Source: Halomarinibacterium sp034670265
Lineage (GTDB): Bacteria; Bacteroidota; Bacteroidia; Flavobacteriales; Flavobacteriaceae
Direction: 5' to 3'
NCBI GenBank assembly: GCA_034670265.1
Contig: JAXMNU010000004.1
Location: forward strand, 422,823-486,822
DNA length: 64,000 nt
Shown here: one piece after another, positions 25,186 to 33,521 of the stretch
Position numbering within the stretch: the stretch's first letter is position 1
How the letters are laid out: the number at the start of each line of letters is the position of its first letter
The notes under the pieces: generated by a model
Databases searched by the model: none
What the model was told of the DNA's origin: nothing
The model's input: only the letters and a program-made list of their open reading frames with translations
Made by a program: the position numbers and the translations under genes

Positions 25186-26349
25186 ATGTCGAGAATATTA
25201 ATCATTGAAGATGAAGCTGCCATTAGAAGGGTGCTTGTAAAGATTTTAACAGAAGAAAGCAATACGTATGAAGTGGTAGAAGCGGAGGACGGATTGGCAG
25301 GAATTGAACTCATCAAAAAAGAAGATTTCGATTTAATTCTTTGTGATATTAAAATGCCTAAAATGGATGGTGTTGAGGTCTTGGAAGCCGTAAAAAAGAT
25401 AAAACCAGAAATCCCAATTGTGATGATTTCAGGTCATGGCGACTTAGATACTGCTGTTAATACTATGCGTTTAGGAGCCTTTGATTATATTTCGAAGCCA
25501 CCCGATTTAAATAGACTGTTAAATACCGTTCGTATTGCATTAGACCGAAAAGAACTGGTAGTAGAAAACACAAGACTTAAAAAGAAAGTAAGTCAGAAAT
25601 ACGAAATGATTGGCGAGTCCGATGCCATTTCACAAATAAAAGAAATGATAGAAAAGGTGGCTCCCACCGAAGCAAGGGTTTTAATTACGGGACCCAACGG
25701 TACGGGTAAAGAACTGGTGGCACATTGGTTACATCAAAAGAGTGACCGTTCCAAAGGACCTTTGGTTGAAGTAAACTGTGCAGCCATTCCTAGTGAGCTT
25801 ATCGAAAGCGAATTATTTGGGCATTTAAAAGGAGCCTTTACATCGGCTGTAAAGGACAGAGCTGGAAAATTTGAAGCAGCCAATGGTGGAACTATCTTTC
25901 TGGATGAAGTAGGAGATATGAGTCTTTCGGCACAAGCAAAGGTGCTTAGAGCGCTTCAAGAAAGCAAAGTGCAACGCGTGGGAAGTGATAAAGATATAAA
26001 AGTGGATGTTCGAGTAGTTGCTGCTACCAATAAAGATCTAAGCAAAGAAATAGCGGATGGGAAATTTAGAGAGGATTTGTATCACCGCCTTGCGGTAATT
26101 TTAATCAAAGTGCCGCCTTTAAATGAAAGGCGTGAGGATATTCCGTTATTGATAGATTATTTTACTCAGAAAATAGCTAGTGAACACGGAACTGCTCAAA
26201 AGAAATTTTCAGATAAAGCTATAAAATTGCTTCAAGAATACGATTGGACGGGAAATATTCGTGAATTACGCAATGTTGTGGAAAGATTAATTATTTTAGG
26301 AGACAAGGAAGTGAGTGAAAACGATGTAAAACTTTTCGCAAGTAAATAA
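25186..26349 (+). CDS. NtrC-type sigma-54 regulator lacking a DNA-binding domain
   Basis: A 387-residue response regulator. The receiver domain (1-120) has Asp54 in DLILCDIKMPKMDG. The AAA+ domain (about 140-370) has Walker A GPNGTGKE, the sigma-54-contacting loop as GAFTSA (usually GAFTGA), Walker B GGTIFLDEVGDM and the arginine-finger region. The protein ends at NDVKLFASK directly after the AAA+ lid, so the usual Fis-type helix-turn-helix (about 60 residues) is absent. It may act without a fixed enhancer site or through a partner, as has been proposed for chlamydial NtrC-like proteins. It sits 5 bases before ppk2. Confidence 0.88.
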   Translation: MSRILIIEDEAAIRRVLVKILTEESNTYEVVEAEDGLAGIELIKKEDFDLILCDIKMPKMDGVEVLEAVKKIKPEIPIVMISGHGDLDTAVNTMRLGAFDYISKPPDLNRLLNTVRIALDRKELVVENTRLKKKVSQKYEMIGESDAISQIKEMIEKVAPTEARVLITGPNGTGKELVAHWLHQKSDRSKGPLVEVNCAAIPSELIESELFGHLKGAFTSAVKDRAGKFEAANGGTIFLDEVGDMSLSAQAKVLRALQESKVQRVGSDKDIKVDVRVVAATNKDLSKEIADGKFREDLYHRLAVILIKVPPLNERREDIPLLIDYFTQKIASEHGTAQKKFSDKAIKLLQEYDWTGNIRELRNVVERLIILGDKEVSENDVKLFASK

Positions 26350-26354
26350 ATAGC

Positions 26355-27233
26355 ATGAAGGATATAAAAAGCACAGATTTTAGAATAGATAAAAAAATTA
26401 GCATAAAAGAATTAGCTACTCATGAAGATTTTCAACTCTCGAAGAAGGATTTAGAAGAAGAATTAGCTAAAATTCGCATTGCCTTGTCAAAACTTCAAAA
26501 TACCATGTACGCCCATGGGAAGTATGCCGTTTTGGTTTGCCTTCAAGGAATGGATACTGCTGGGAAAGACAGTTTAATTAGAGAAGTATTTAAAGATTTA
26601 AATGCTCGTGGGGTAGTAGTGCATAGTTTTAAAGTTCCAACCGAATTAGAAAAAAAACACGATTATTTATGGCGCCATTATATTGCATTACCTGCAAGAG
26701 GTAAATTTGGTGTTTTTAACCGAACGCATTACGAAAATGTTTTAGTAACACGTGTCCATCCCGAATATATTTTAGGTGAATATTTACCCGATGTAAAGAG
26801 TGTAGCAGATGTAAATGAAGCTTTTTGGGATAAGCGTTTTGAACAAATTAATCATTTTGAAAAAACCATCGCTCAAAACGGCACCATCATATTCAAATTC
26901 TTTTTGAATCTTTCCAAGGACGAACAAAAATTTAGACTGCTTAGACGATTAGAAAAGAAAAACAAACACTGGAAATTTTCACCAGACGATTTAAAAGAAC
27001 GAGCGTTATGGGATAAATATCAAGAGTGTTATGAAGATGCCATAAATAGAACTTCAAAACCTCATGCGCCTTGGTACAATATTCCTGCAGATAATAAACC
27101 TGCGGCACGTTTATTGGTTGCTTCCATTCTACTAGAGGAATTGGCAAAATACACCGATATTAAAGAACCCGATTTAGACCCTAAAGTAAAAGCCAAAATT
27201 GATGAATACAAACAACAATTGGAGAATGAATAA
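26355..27233 (+). CDS. Polyphosphate kinase 2 (PPK2)
   Basis: A 292-residue PPK2 with one kinase domain. The Walker A is CLQGMDTAGKDS (about 58-69), the lid region includes RTHYENVLVTRVHPEYIL and the Walker B region is FNRTHYE. The family pattern RALWDKYQECYEDAINRTS with PWYNIPADNKP near the C-terminus is complete. PPK2 enzymes transfer phosphate between polyphosphate and nucleoside mono- or diphosphates; the class I/III preference cannot be settled by eye. Its stop overlaps the start of the M28 peptidase gene by 8 bases. Confidence 0.92.
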   Translation: MKDIKSTDFRIDKKISIKELATHEDFQLSKKDLEEELAKIRIALSKLQNTMYAHGKYAVLVCLQGMDTAGKDSLIREVFKDLNARGVVVHSFKVPTELEKKHDYLWRHYIALPARGKFGVFNRTHYENVLVTRVHPEYILGEYLPDVKSVADVNEAFWDKRFEQINHFEKTIAQNGTIIFKFFLNLSKDEQKFRLLRRLEKKNKHWKFSPDDLKERALWDKYQECYEDAINRTSKPHAPWYNIPADNKPAARLLVASILLEELAKYTDIKEPDLDPKVKAKIDEYKQQLENE

Positions 27234-28650
27234 ACTGATGAGAACAGTATTTTTTGTAAATCTTTTTTTCCTTTTTGGAGCCGTAACTTTTGCTCAAAAG
27301 GTAAATGCGGAAGATTCTACCATGCTGCGAAAAATTTACGATGCAGCATTATTGGAAGGTAAGAGTTATGATTGGTTAGACTACCTATCAAATAACATAG
27401 GAGGAAGGTTGTCTGGTTCCATTGAAGCCGAAAAAGCTGTACAGTACACCAAAGAACAACTTGATAAATTAGGGCTTGACAAAGTTTGGTTACAACCAGT
27501 GATGGTGCCCAAATGGACTCGAGGTATTCCAGAATACGCCTTTATTGAAACAGCTCCAGGAATAACTTCTATAGCCAATGTTTGTGCTTTGGGAGGGTCT
27601 GTTGCTACACCCGATGGGGGCTTAAAAGCCCAGGTAGTTGAGGTGAAAGGAATAGAGGATTTAGCCAAGTTAGGCAAAGATAAAATTCAGGGTAAAATCG
27701 TATTTTATAATCGACCTATGGATCCTACTTTAATCTCTACGTTTAGCGCGTATGGAGGTTGTGTGGACCAGCGGTATGCAGGAGCTATGGAAGCCGCAAA
27801 GTTTGGTGCCGTGGGGGTAGTAGTTCGCTCTATGAATTTACGAAAAGACGATTTCCCACATACAGGAACTATGACGTATGGTGATACACCCGAAAAAAAT
27901 AGAATCCCTGCCTGTGCCATTAGCACCAATGGTGCCGATTATTTGAGTAGCGCGTTGAGAATTCAGCCTGATTTAAATTTCTTTTTTAAACAAACGTGTA
28001 AAGTATATCCAGATGTGCAATCGTATAATGTAATTGGAGAAATTACTGGAACCGAATTTCCAAATAAGTTCATGATAGTAGGTGGACATCTCGATTCTTG
28101 GGATTTGGGTGATGGTTCCCATGACGATGGTGCTGGCTGTGTTCAGTCTATGGAAGTGTTGCAACTATTCAAAAAGATTGGGTATAAGCCTAGACATAGT
28201 ATTCGAGTAGTATTGTTTATGAATGAAGAAAACGGATTAAGAGGTGGTAATAAATACGCCGAAGAAGCCAAACTAAAACAAGAAGATCACGTATTTGCTT
28301 TGGAAAGTGATGCGGGCGGATTTACCCCACGCGGATTCTCATTTGATACCGACGATGCCAATTTTGCGCAGATAAAAAGTTGGGAGCCGTTGTTTAAGCC
28401 TTACCTCATTCATTATTTTGAAAAAGGTGGTAGCGGCGCCGATATTGGCCCATTAAAAAATGATAAAATTGTATTAGCTGGGCTTCGTCCAGACTCCCAA
28501 CGATACTTCGATTATCACCATGCAGAGAACGATACTTTTGATGCTGTAAACAAAAGAGAACTGGAATTAGGCGCTGCTACCATGACTAGTTTAGTCTATC
28601 TTATGGATAAATATGGCACCAAAACTGAAATGAGTGAGATAAAAAATTAG
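27226..28650 (+). CDS. M28 family metallopeptidase, secreted
   Basis: A 474-residue exported peptidase; the start at 27226 gives the signal peptide MNKLMRTVFFVNLFFLFGAV with cleavage after TFAQ. An N-terminal PA-like insert (about 120-240) precedes the catalytic domain, where the zinc ligands and base are GGHLDSWDLGDGSHDDGAG, MNEENGLRGG (EE pair) and ESDAGG, with a late His in FDYHHAEND. This matches carboxypeptidase Q/PgcP-like M28 enzymes. It is the last gene of the 21092-28650 operon and is followed by a terminator. Confidence 0.88.
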   Translation: MNKLMRTVFFVNLFFLFGAVTFAQKVNAEDSTMLRKIYDAALLEGKSYDWLDYLSNNIGGRLSGSIEAEKAVQYTKEQLDKLGLDKVWLQPVMVPKWTRGIPEYAFIETAPGITSIANVCALGGSVATPDGGLKAQVVEVKGIEDLAKLGKDKIQGKIVFYNRPMDPTLISTFSAYGGCVDQRYAGAMEAAKFGAVGVVVRSMNLRKDDFPHTGTMTYGDTPEKNRIPACAISTNGADYLSSALRIQPDLNFFFKQTCKVYPDVQSYNVIGEITGTEFPNKFMIVGGHLDSWDLGDGSHDDGAGCVQSMEVLQLFKKIGYKPRHSIRVVLFMNEENGLRGGNKYAEEAKLKQEDHVFALESDAGGFTPRGFSFDTDDANFAQIKSWEPLFKPYLIHYFEKGGSGADIGPLKNDKIVLAGLRPDSQRYFDYHHAENDTFDAVNKRELELGAATMTSLVYLMDKYGTKTEMSEIKN

Positions 28651-28680
28651 TAGCATTGTTTTCGAATAAAATTTTCAATA

Positions 28681-28703
28681 AAAGCCCAAACTCATTGGGC
28701 TTT
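28681..28703 (+). terminator. Terminator of the 21092-28650 operon
   Basis: AAAGCCCAA-N5-TTGGGCTTT with a T run of six, 31 bases after the M28 stop. Confidence 0.85.
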
Positions 28704-28824
28704 TTTATGTTTTACGAGGTAACTTTTCTTCGGAATGAAAAGTAAATTATTATCGGGAGTTACCTAATTACTTCATTATTAGGAAACAAATCGTATCTTT
28801 AAGTTAGTGATATAATACTAACCT

Positions 28825-30255
28825 ATGCAACTGTTTGCGCACATAAAGCAATACTTTGGAATATTACTTCTGGTGGTATTTTTATTTCCCGATAATAATT
28901 TACTTGCGGGAGAAAGCTTTTATGGGGCTACCTATAAAACCACTTTACAAGAAGAAGCGAAGTTTAGTGAAGATTCATTGGAATTATATAAAAACAGAGC
29001 TATTCTAGCCGCTAAAAATGACGATGTAAAAAACGCAGCCTTTTATGCAGAAGAGTACATTAAGTATTCTGCCGAAACTGGCTTCGTGGAATCTCGCTAT
29101 TTTTTAAAGTTTTCAAATAGCAAAGAGTTTAAAGAACTAAAACAGAAATACGATTTAAATGTAGACTTACTGAGTTTCTTCTATCTTTTTTCTGCCCTAA
29201 TAGGATTCTTTATCGGCTTTATGTTATTAATAAGTAAAAGCAAGGATAAAAAAGCTACGGTACTTATTTCGGTATTTGTGTTAATTCACTCCCTATTTAT
29301 TTTTCATATTTTTCTGCACAGTACCAATTTAAAATTTAGAGTACCCCATATTTTATATATGTCCTCTATATTTTCCTTTTTGTATGGACCTTTATTGTAT
29401 TTCTATTTTAAAAGAATTATCCAGAAATACACTTTTAAAAAGCAGGATATTTTACACTTAGTACCAACTTTTATCATCATCATTATTATGCTTCCTATTT
29501 TTTTATTTACTAGAGAAGAAAAGCTGCATATTATGTTTGAAGTAGGTTCCTTTAATAAAGGACCCTATTTATATGGTATTGTCACCGCCAAAATTTTGTC
29601 ATTGCTTATTTATGGCGCTTTAATTGTACATCTTTATTTTAAAAATAATCAATTTAAAGACTACGCTCCTGAAGCTAGAAAATGGCTTACTATTCTAGTA
29701 ACCTTGAGTTCTATTTATGTAATTGCTTATGCGGTTTATGGGTTAACGATTTCAGATTTTATACCTCGTTTAAATTTGGTGTACTATTTTCAAATTGTAG
29801 TGATGGCAACCATGGTGCTTTACATTGGGTATGCTTCCTTTAGAAGCCCAAAACTGTTTGCTGGAAACTTCTCATCAAATAATGATAAATACCTAAAATC
29901 GGGGCTTACGCCAAGCTATTCTTTGGAATTAAAAGAAGCGCTGATTCAACTTTTTGAAAAAGATAAAATTTACCTTCAAAACAAAGTGAGTTTGGATCAA
30001 GTTTCCGAGTTACTCGGAACCACAAGACACAATACCTCTCAGGTGATTAATGAACATTTTGGACTTAACTTCTTCGAATTCATTAATAAATATCGCATTG
30101 CCGATGCGGCTGCGATTCTTGAAAAAGAAGAGAATATTAACATCATCGATGTGGCGTATGAGGTAGGGTTTAACAATAAAGTGACCTTTAATAAATCGTT
30201 TAAAAAGTTTTTAATGCAAACGCCCTCCCAGTATCTCAATTCGTTACGCACTTAG
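28825..30255 (+). CDS. AraC-family regulator with membrane sensor
   Basis: A 476-residue protein. After a signal-like N-terminus and a short extracytoplasmic region (30-110) there are about seven membrane spans (110-340). The C-terminal 100 residues are an AraC double helix-turn-helix: VSLDQVSELLGTTRHNTSQV and IIDVAYEVGFNNKVTFNKSF with KKFLMQTPSQY. It is a one-component regulator in which an outside or membrane signal controls DNA binding. The target is unknown; the following MATE exporter gene is a candidate because it lies 77 bases downstream on the same strand. Confidence 0.85.
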   Translation: MQLFAHIKQYFGILLLVVFLFPDNNLLAGESFYGATYKTTLQEEAKFSEDSLELYKNRAILAAKNDDVKNAAFYAEEYIKYSAETGFVESRYFLKFSNSKEFKELKQKYDLNVDLLSFFYLFSALIGFFIGFMLLISKSKDKKATVLISVFVLIHSLFIFHIFLHSTNLKFRVPHILYMSSIFSFLYGPLLYFYFKRIIQKYTFKKQDILHLVPTFIIIIIMLPIFLFTREEKLHIMFEVGSFNKGPYLYGIVTAKILSLLIYGALIVHLYFKNNQFKDYAPEARKWLTILVTLSSIYVIAYAVYGLTISDFIPRLNLVYYFQIVVMATMVLYIGYASFRSPKLFAGNFSSNNDKYLKSGLTPSYSLELKEALIQLFEKDKIYLQNKVSLDQVSELLGTTRHNTSQVINEHFGLNFFEFINKYRIADAAAILEKEENINIIDVAYEVGFNNKVTFNKSFKKFLMQTPSQYLNSLRT

Positions 30256-30332
30256 TTTTTAATCGAAATTAACCGCATCCATTATGCAAAGCGGTTTGGG
30301 TTTTCTACTTTTGCCCCATAACCAACCCAACC

Positions 30333-31700
30333 GTGTTACAACAATACACCAAAGAATTTAGGTATAACGTAAAGCTTGCCACCCCTGTAATTTTGGGGAT
30401 GTTAGGGCATACGCTTGTTGCGTTTGTAGATAATATTATGGTAGGGCAATTGGGAACCGCAGAGCTTGCTGCTGTATCTCTTGGGAATAGCTTTATGTTT
30501 ATTGCCATGTCACTTGGAATTGGCTTTTCTACAGCCATTACACCACTGGTTGCTGAAGCCGATGGCGAAGGTAATTTCGCCTACGGAAAATCCTCTTTTA
30601 AACACGGATTGTTCCTCTGTACGGTACTGGGAGTTGTCCTTTTTTTGATGGTCTTTTTCGCCAAGCCGTTGATGTACATTATGAATCAGCCGGAAGAAGT
30701 GGTGGAACTAGCGATGCCCTATCTTACATTGGTAGCGATTTCGTTAATTCCATTGATTGTCTTCCAAGCATTTAAACAATGTAGCGACGGGCTCTCCATG
30801 ACCAAACACCCTATGTATGCTACCATTATTGCTAATGTGGTGAATGTGGTGTTAAATTATATGTTCATCTTTGGGAAGTTTGGTGCACCAGCGATGGGCG
30901 TAGTGGGTGCTGCCATTGGTACCTTGGCATCGCGCGTGGTCATGCTCGCCTATTTGTGGTACTTAATGTCGCAGAACTTAAAGTCGAGAGACTACGTCAC
31001 TAACATCAAGTTTTTTACCCTCACCCGCTCGATGATTAACAAACTGCTGGGCTTAGGCTTTCCCTCGGCATTACAAATGTTTTTTGAAGTTGCCATTTTT
31101 ACGGCTGCCATTTGGTTGTCTGGAATTTTAGGAAAAAATCCTCAAGCTGCCAACCAGATTGCCCTTAACTTGTCTTCTATGACGTTTATGGTAGCGATGG
31201 GCTTTGGTGTTGCCGCAATGATACGGGTAGGAAACCAAAAAGGAATGAAACGCTTTAGAGAGTTACGCCGTATTGCCTTTTCTATCTTTTTACTTTCTAC
31301 CATACTGGCGGTACTGTTTGCGATTAGCTTTTTACTCTTAAAAGACCAATTACCTAAACTCTATCTCGATTTTGACGATGCCAATAACATTGCCGATACG
31401 CTGGAAGTGCTCACTATTGCCTCTAAGCTCATGTTGATTGCCGCCATCTTCCAGATTAGTGATACGTTGCAAGTAGTAGTGTTGGGAGCTTTACGGGGCA
31501 TGCAGGATGTAAAAATCCCCACCTTTATTACGTTTATTGCCTATTGGTTGATTGGTTTCCCTATCTCTTTGTATTTGGGGATGTACACAGAGTATGCCAG
31601 CGCGGGGATTTGGATAGGGCTCTTAGCAGGACTCACTGCGTCTGCAGTAATGTTGTTACTACGTTTCCAGTACTTAAGTAAGCGATTGATCGTGGAGTAG
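30333..31700 (+). CDS. MATE-family multidrug efflux transporter
   Basis: A 455-residue twelve-span MATE protein. It begins at GTG (MLQQYTKEFRYNVKLATPVI), which fits the homologous start; no suitable ATG lies nearby. Two halves are seen, with VDNIMVGQLGTAELAAVSLG in the first and PQAANQIALNLSSMTFMVAM in the second, both typical NorM-type blocks. It exports cationic compounds using a sodium or proton gradient. The sequence TACTTTTG at 30306..30313 is a -7-like element, but no -33 TTG is seen. Confidence 0.9.
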   Translation: MLQQYTKEFRYNVKLATPVILGMLGHTLVAFVDNIMVGQLGTAELAAVSLGNSFMFIAMSLGIGFSTAITPLVAEADGEGNFAYGKSSFKHGLFLCTVLGVVLFLMVFFAKPLMYIMNQPEEVVELAMPYLTLVAISLIPLIVFQAFKQCSDGLSMTKHPMYATIIANVVNVVLNYMFIFGKFGAPAMGVVGAAIGTLASRVVMLAYLWYLMSQNLKSRDYVTNIKFFTLTRSMINKLLGLGFPSALQMFFEVAIFTAAIWLSGILGKNPQAANQIALNLSSMTFMVAMGFGVAAMIRVGNQKGMKRFRELRRIAFSIFLLSTILAVLFAISFLLLKDQLPKLYLDFDDANNIADTLEVLTIASKLMLIAAIFQISDTLQVVVLGALRGMQDVKIPTFITFIAYWLIGFPISLYLGMYTEYASAGIWIGLLAGLTASAVMLLLRFQYLSKRLIVE

Positions 31701-31734
31701 GTTTTTATAAGAGAAAGTTTAGGAATTTATAGGT

Positions 31735-31755
31735 TATATACGGGTGTTACCAGCA
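31735..31755 (+). repeat. Left inverted repeat flanking the DUF4365 gene
   Basis: TATATA, five other bases, then GTTACCAGCA. The complementary sequence, with a 4-base spacer, occurs at 32946..32965. The repeat begins 6 bases beyond the stop codon of the DUF4365 gene. Confidence 0.65.
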
Positions 31756-31760
31756 GTTTT

Positions 31761-32930
31761 TTAATTTTTAGATTTTGTGTTTAAATCATAATAATTCGTT
31801 AGCATTTCTTGGTATTCTGAAAATTTGTAATTAGTTCCTTTTTGCTTATTTATTAATGATAACAATTGTATTTGTTTTTCTTTATGACAATTTTTAAAAA
31901 GGTTATAAATCAAGCTAACTTCGGTAGGTTTAAAAACTGAGCTACAAAATATCTCCACAACTAGTGAAAGTGATTCTTTGGTTGAAATATTAAATAAAGC
32001 ATCAATTGATGTTAATTCAATACCGTGTGTTTCTTCATCCATAATTATACAATCTCTATAGTCAAAGTATGAATAAATTGCTTTTAAATATATATCAAGG
32101 TGTTTGTTTTCGTTGGGAATAGACAGATGCATTAAACCCACTAAAACATCCTGAGTGTAGTTTGATGAAATCATTTCTAGGGCGATTTTTTCTGTTTCCT
32201 CATTTTTGTAATTTAGATGAGCTAGCCCTTCAATTATTCCCCTTCTTTGCAAATGAGTAGCAGTTTCTAATTTACCTAAAAGCTTTAAGATCGCTTGTTT
32301 TTTATTTTTTTTTAGAGTTGAATAATAATATCCAAAATTGGCTAATTCTTCACGATCAAAAAAATCTTTTTCATCAAATCCTTTAACAGTTGTTAAGTAA
32401 TAGTTTTCAAATGAATCTCTTTCTTTAAAATTACTTTCTAATTCATTTAGCGCTAATTCGGAGCCAAGTAAATTAAATATTATACGATGGTTAGGAAAAT
32501 CAATCCACGTTGAGTATTGTTGACTTTTAAAAGGTCTTCTGTATACCAAAGGAATATTGCAATGTACTTTATCTTGATTAATATTAAACGTATTGAAAAT
32601 TGAATTTACATTAAAGCAAAATAGATTTTCTTTAGTAATAGAGATTATGTATGAATTATTACTAAAGTTTAAATAGTTAATTGTCGAAACTTTAAATTTT
32701 AATACGTTTATTGGCTCAAAATTCTCATTTACACTTTCATTATTTTTGACTTGAATTTTAGCAATTTTATTTACTGGTTTCGAATTTTTCCATGGCTCAA
32801 TTTCATAGTCTATTCCATAATCTGGATAAACAAACCGAATTACCCATTCGTCTCTGAAAAAATTCAATAATCTTTTTAAACCTCTTGTATCTTTAACATG
32901 AGTTTCAGGTCGTTTTGGTAATTGCTGCAT
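31761..32930 (-). CDS. DUF4365 domain protein
   Basis: A 389-residue soluble protein. The ATG at 32930 (MQQLPKRPETHVKDTRGLKR) is preferred to a TTG three codons upstream. Residues 1-150 match DUF4365: FRDEWVIRFVYPDYGIDYEI, then IQVKNNESVN, and SYIISITKENLFCF. The GIDYEIE..IQVK pattern resembles a PD-(D/E)xK nuclease core. The C-terminal 230 residues are helical, perhaps HEAT-like. Such proteins often lie in defence or mobile regions. It is AT-rich, stands alone, and is framed within 16 bases on each side by an inverted repeat, which suggests a cassette-like insertion. Confidence 0.7.
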   Translation of the reverse strand: MQQLPKRPETHVKDTRGLKRLLNFFRDEWVIRFVYPDYGIDYEIEPWKNSKPVNKIAKIQVKNNESVNENFEPINVLKFKVSTINYLNFSNNSYIISITKENLFCFNVNSIFNTFNINQDKVHCNIPLVYRRPFKSQQYSTWIDFPNHRIIFNLLGSELALNELESNFKERDSFENYYLTTVKGFDEKDFFDREELANFGYYYSTLKKNKKQAILKLLGKLETATHLQRRGIIEGLAHLNYKNEETEKIALEMISSNYTQDVLVGLMHLSIPNENKHLDIYLKAIYSYFDYRDCIIMDEETHGIELTSIDALFNISTKESLSLVVEIFCSSVFKPTEVSLIYNLFKNCHKEKQIQLLSLINKQKGTNYKFSEYQEMLTNYYDLNTKSKN

Positions 32931-32945
32931 GTTGTTCAATGAAAT

Positions 32946-32965
32946 TGCTGGTAACTCCTTATATA
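32946..32965 (-). repeat. Right inverted repeat flanking the DUF4365 gene
   Basis: On the minus strand TATATA, four other bases, GTTACCAGCA. It is the partner of 31735..31755, and its inner edge is 16 bases from the ATG at 32930. Confidence 0.65.
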
Positions 32966-33350
32966 CGCTATTTTGTCGTTGATATACGGCAACATAGCTA
33001 TGCTATGGACAGTTTTTGTGGTCGATATACAAATCGACTTTCCCAAAGATAACAAATTTACCCTGTTCGCATCACCTCTTTTAGGGCGTCTAGGATATAA
33101 CATTATTACACTCTGCTAGTATATTGTTTAAAATGTATTAGTCAGTTGTTTAATTATATTAATTATCTGTCTAATACAGATAAGAGGTTTGTTTAATTTA
33201 ATTAGTCAATTTATTAATTTCATTAATCATTTGTCTAAAATGGATAAGAGAGTTATTTAACTTTATTAAAGATTTGTCTAATTTTTAAATTCTGGGGAGT
33301 GAAAAAAAGCAAAGGAGCGGTCATTCAACAAATTGTGATGCTCTATAGAG
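32966..33350. other. Gene-free AT-rich spacer with degenerate repeats
   Basis: No plausible gene. The motif TGTCTAA.A..GATAAGAG recurs at about 33168 and 33232 (spacing 64), with a further TGTCTAATTTTT near 33275, giving a degenerate tandem array. Near 32994 a palindromic CATAGCTATG is present. The function is unknown; it may be the relic of recombination around the DUF4365 unit. Confidence 0.5.
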
Positions 33351-33514
33351 GATTCCCTGTTAAGCCTGCCTAACGTCAGCCAGGCACGGAATGACAAGGG
33401 TATGTTTATTTTGTCACGCCCAACTTGCCTGTGCTGAGCTTGTCGAAGTAATTGGGCGTCAATTGTATCTGGTAATGCTTTAATAATGGATTCCCTGTCA
33501 AGCAGGGAATGGCA
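33351..33514. repeat. Cluster of REP-like hairpin repeats
   Basis: Three GC-richer hairpin units: GATTCCCTGT...GGAATGACA (33351..33396), a unit with outer arms ACGCCCAA/TTGGGCGT enclosing GAGCTTGTCGAAGT (33416..33460), and GATTCCCTGTCAAGCAGGGA followed by ATGGCA (33489..33514). Units 1 and 3 share the beginning and are interspersed-repeat-like. They produce a spurious 89-codon ORF on the minus strand. Confidence 0.65.
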
Positions 33515-33521
33515 AAGGACA

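Noticed and set aside
31735..32965. Insertion sequence around the DUF4365 gene
   Set aside because: The enclosed gene is not a transposase and no target duplication was found, so I call it only a cassette-like unit.
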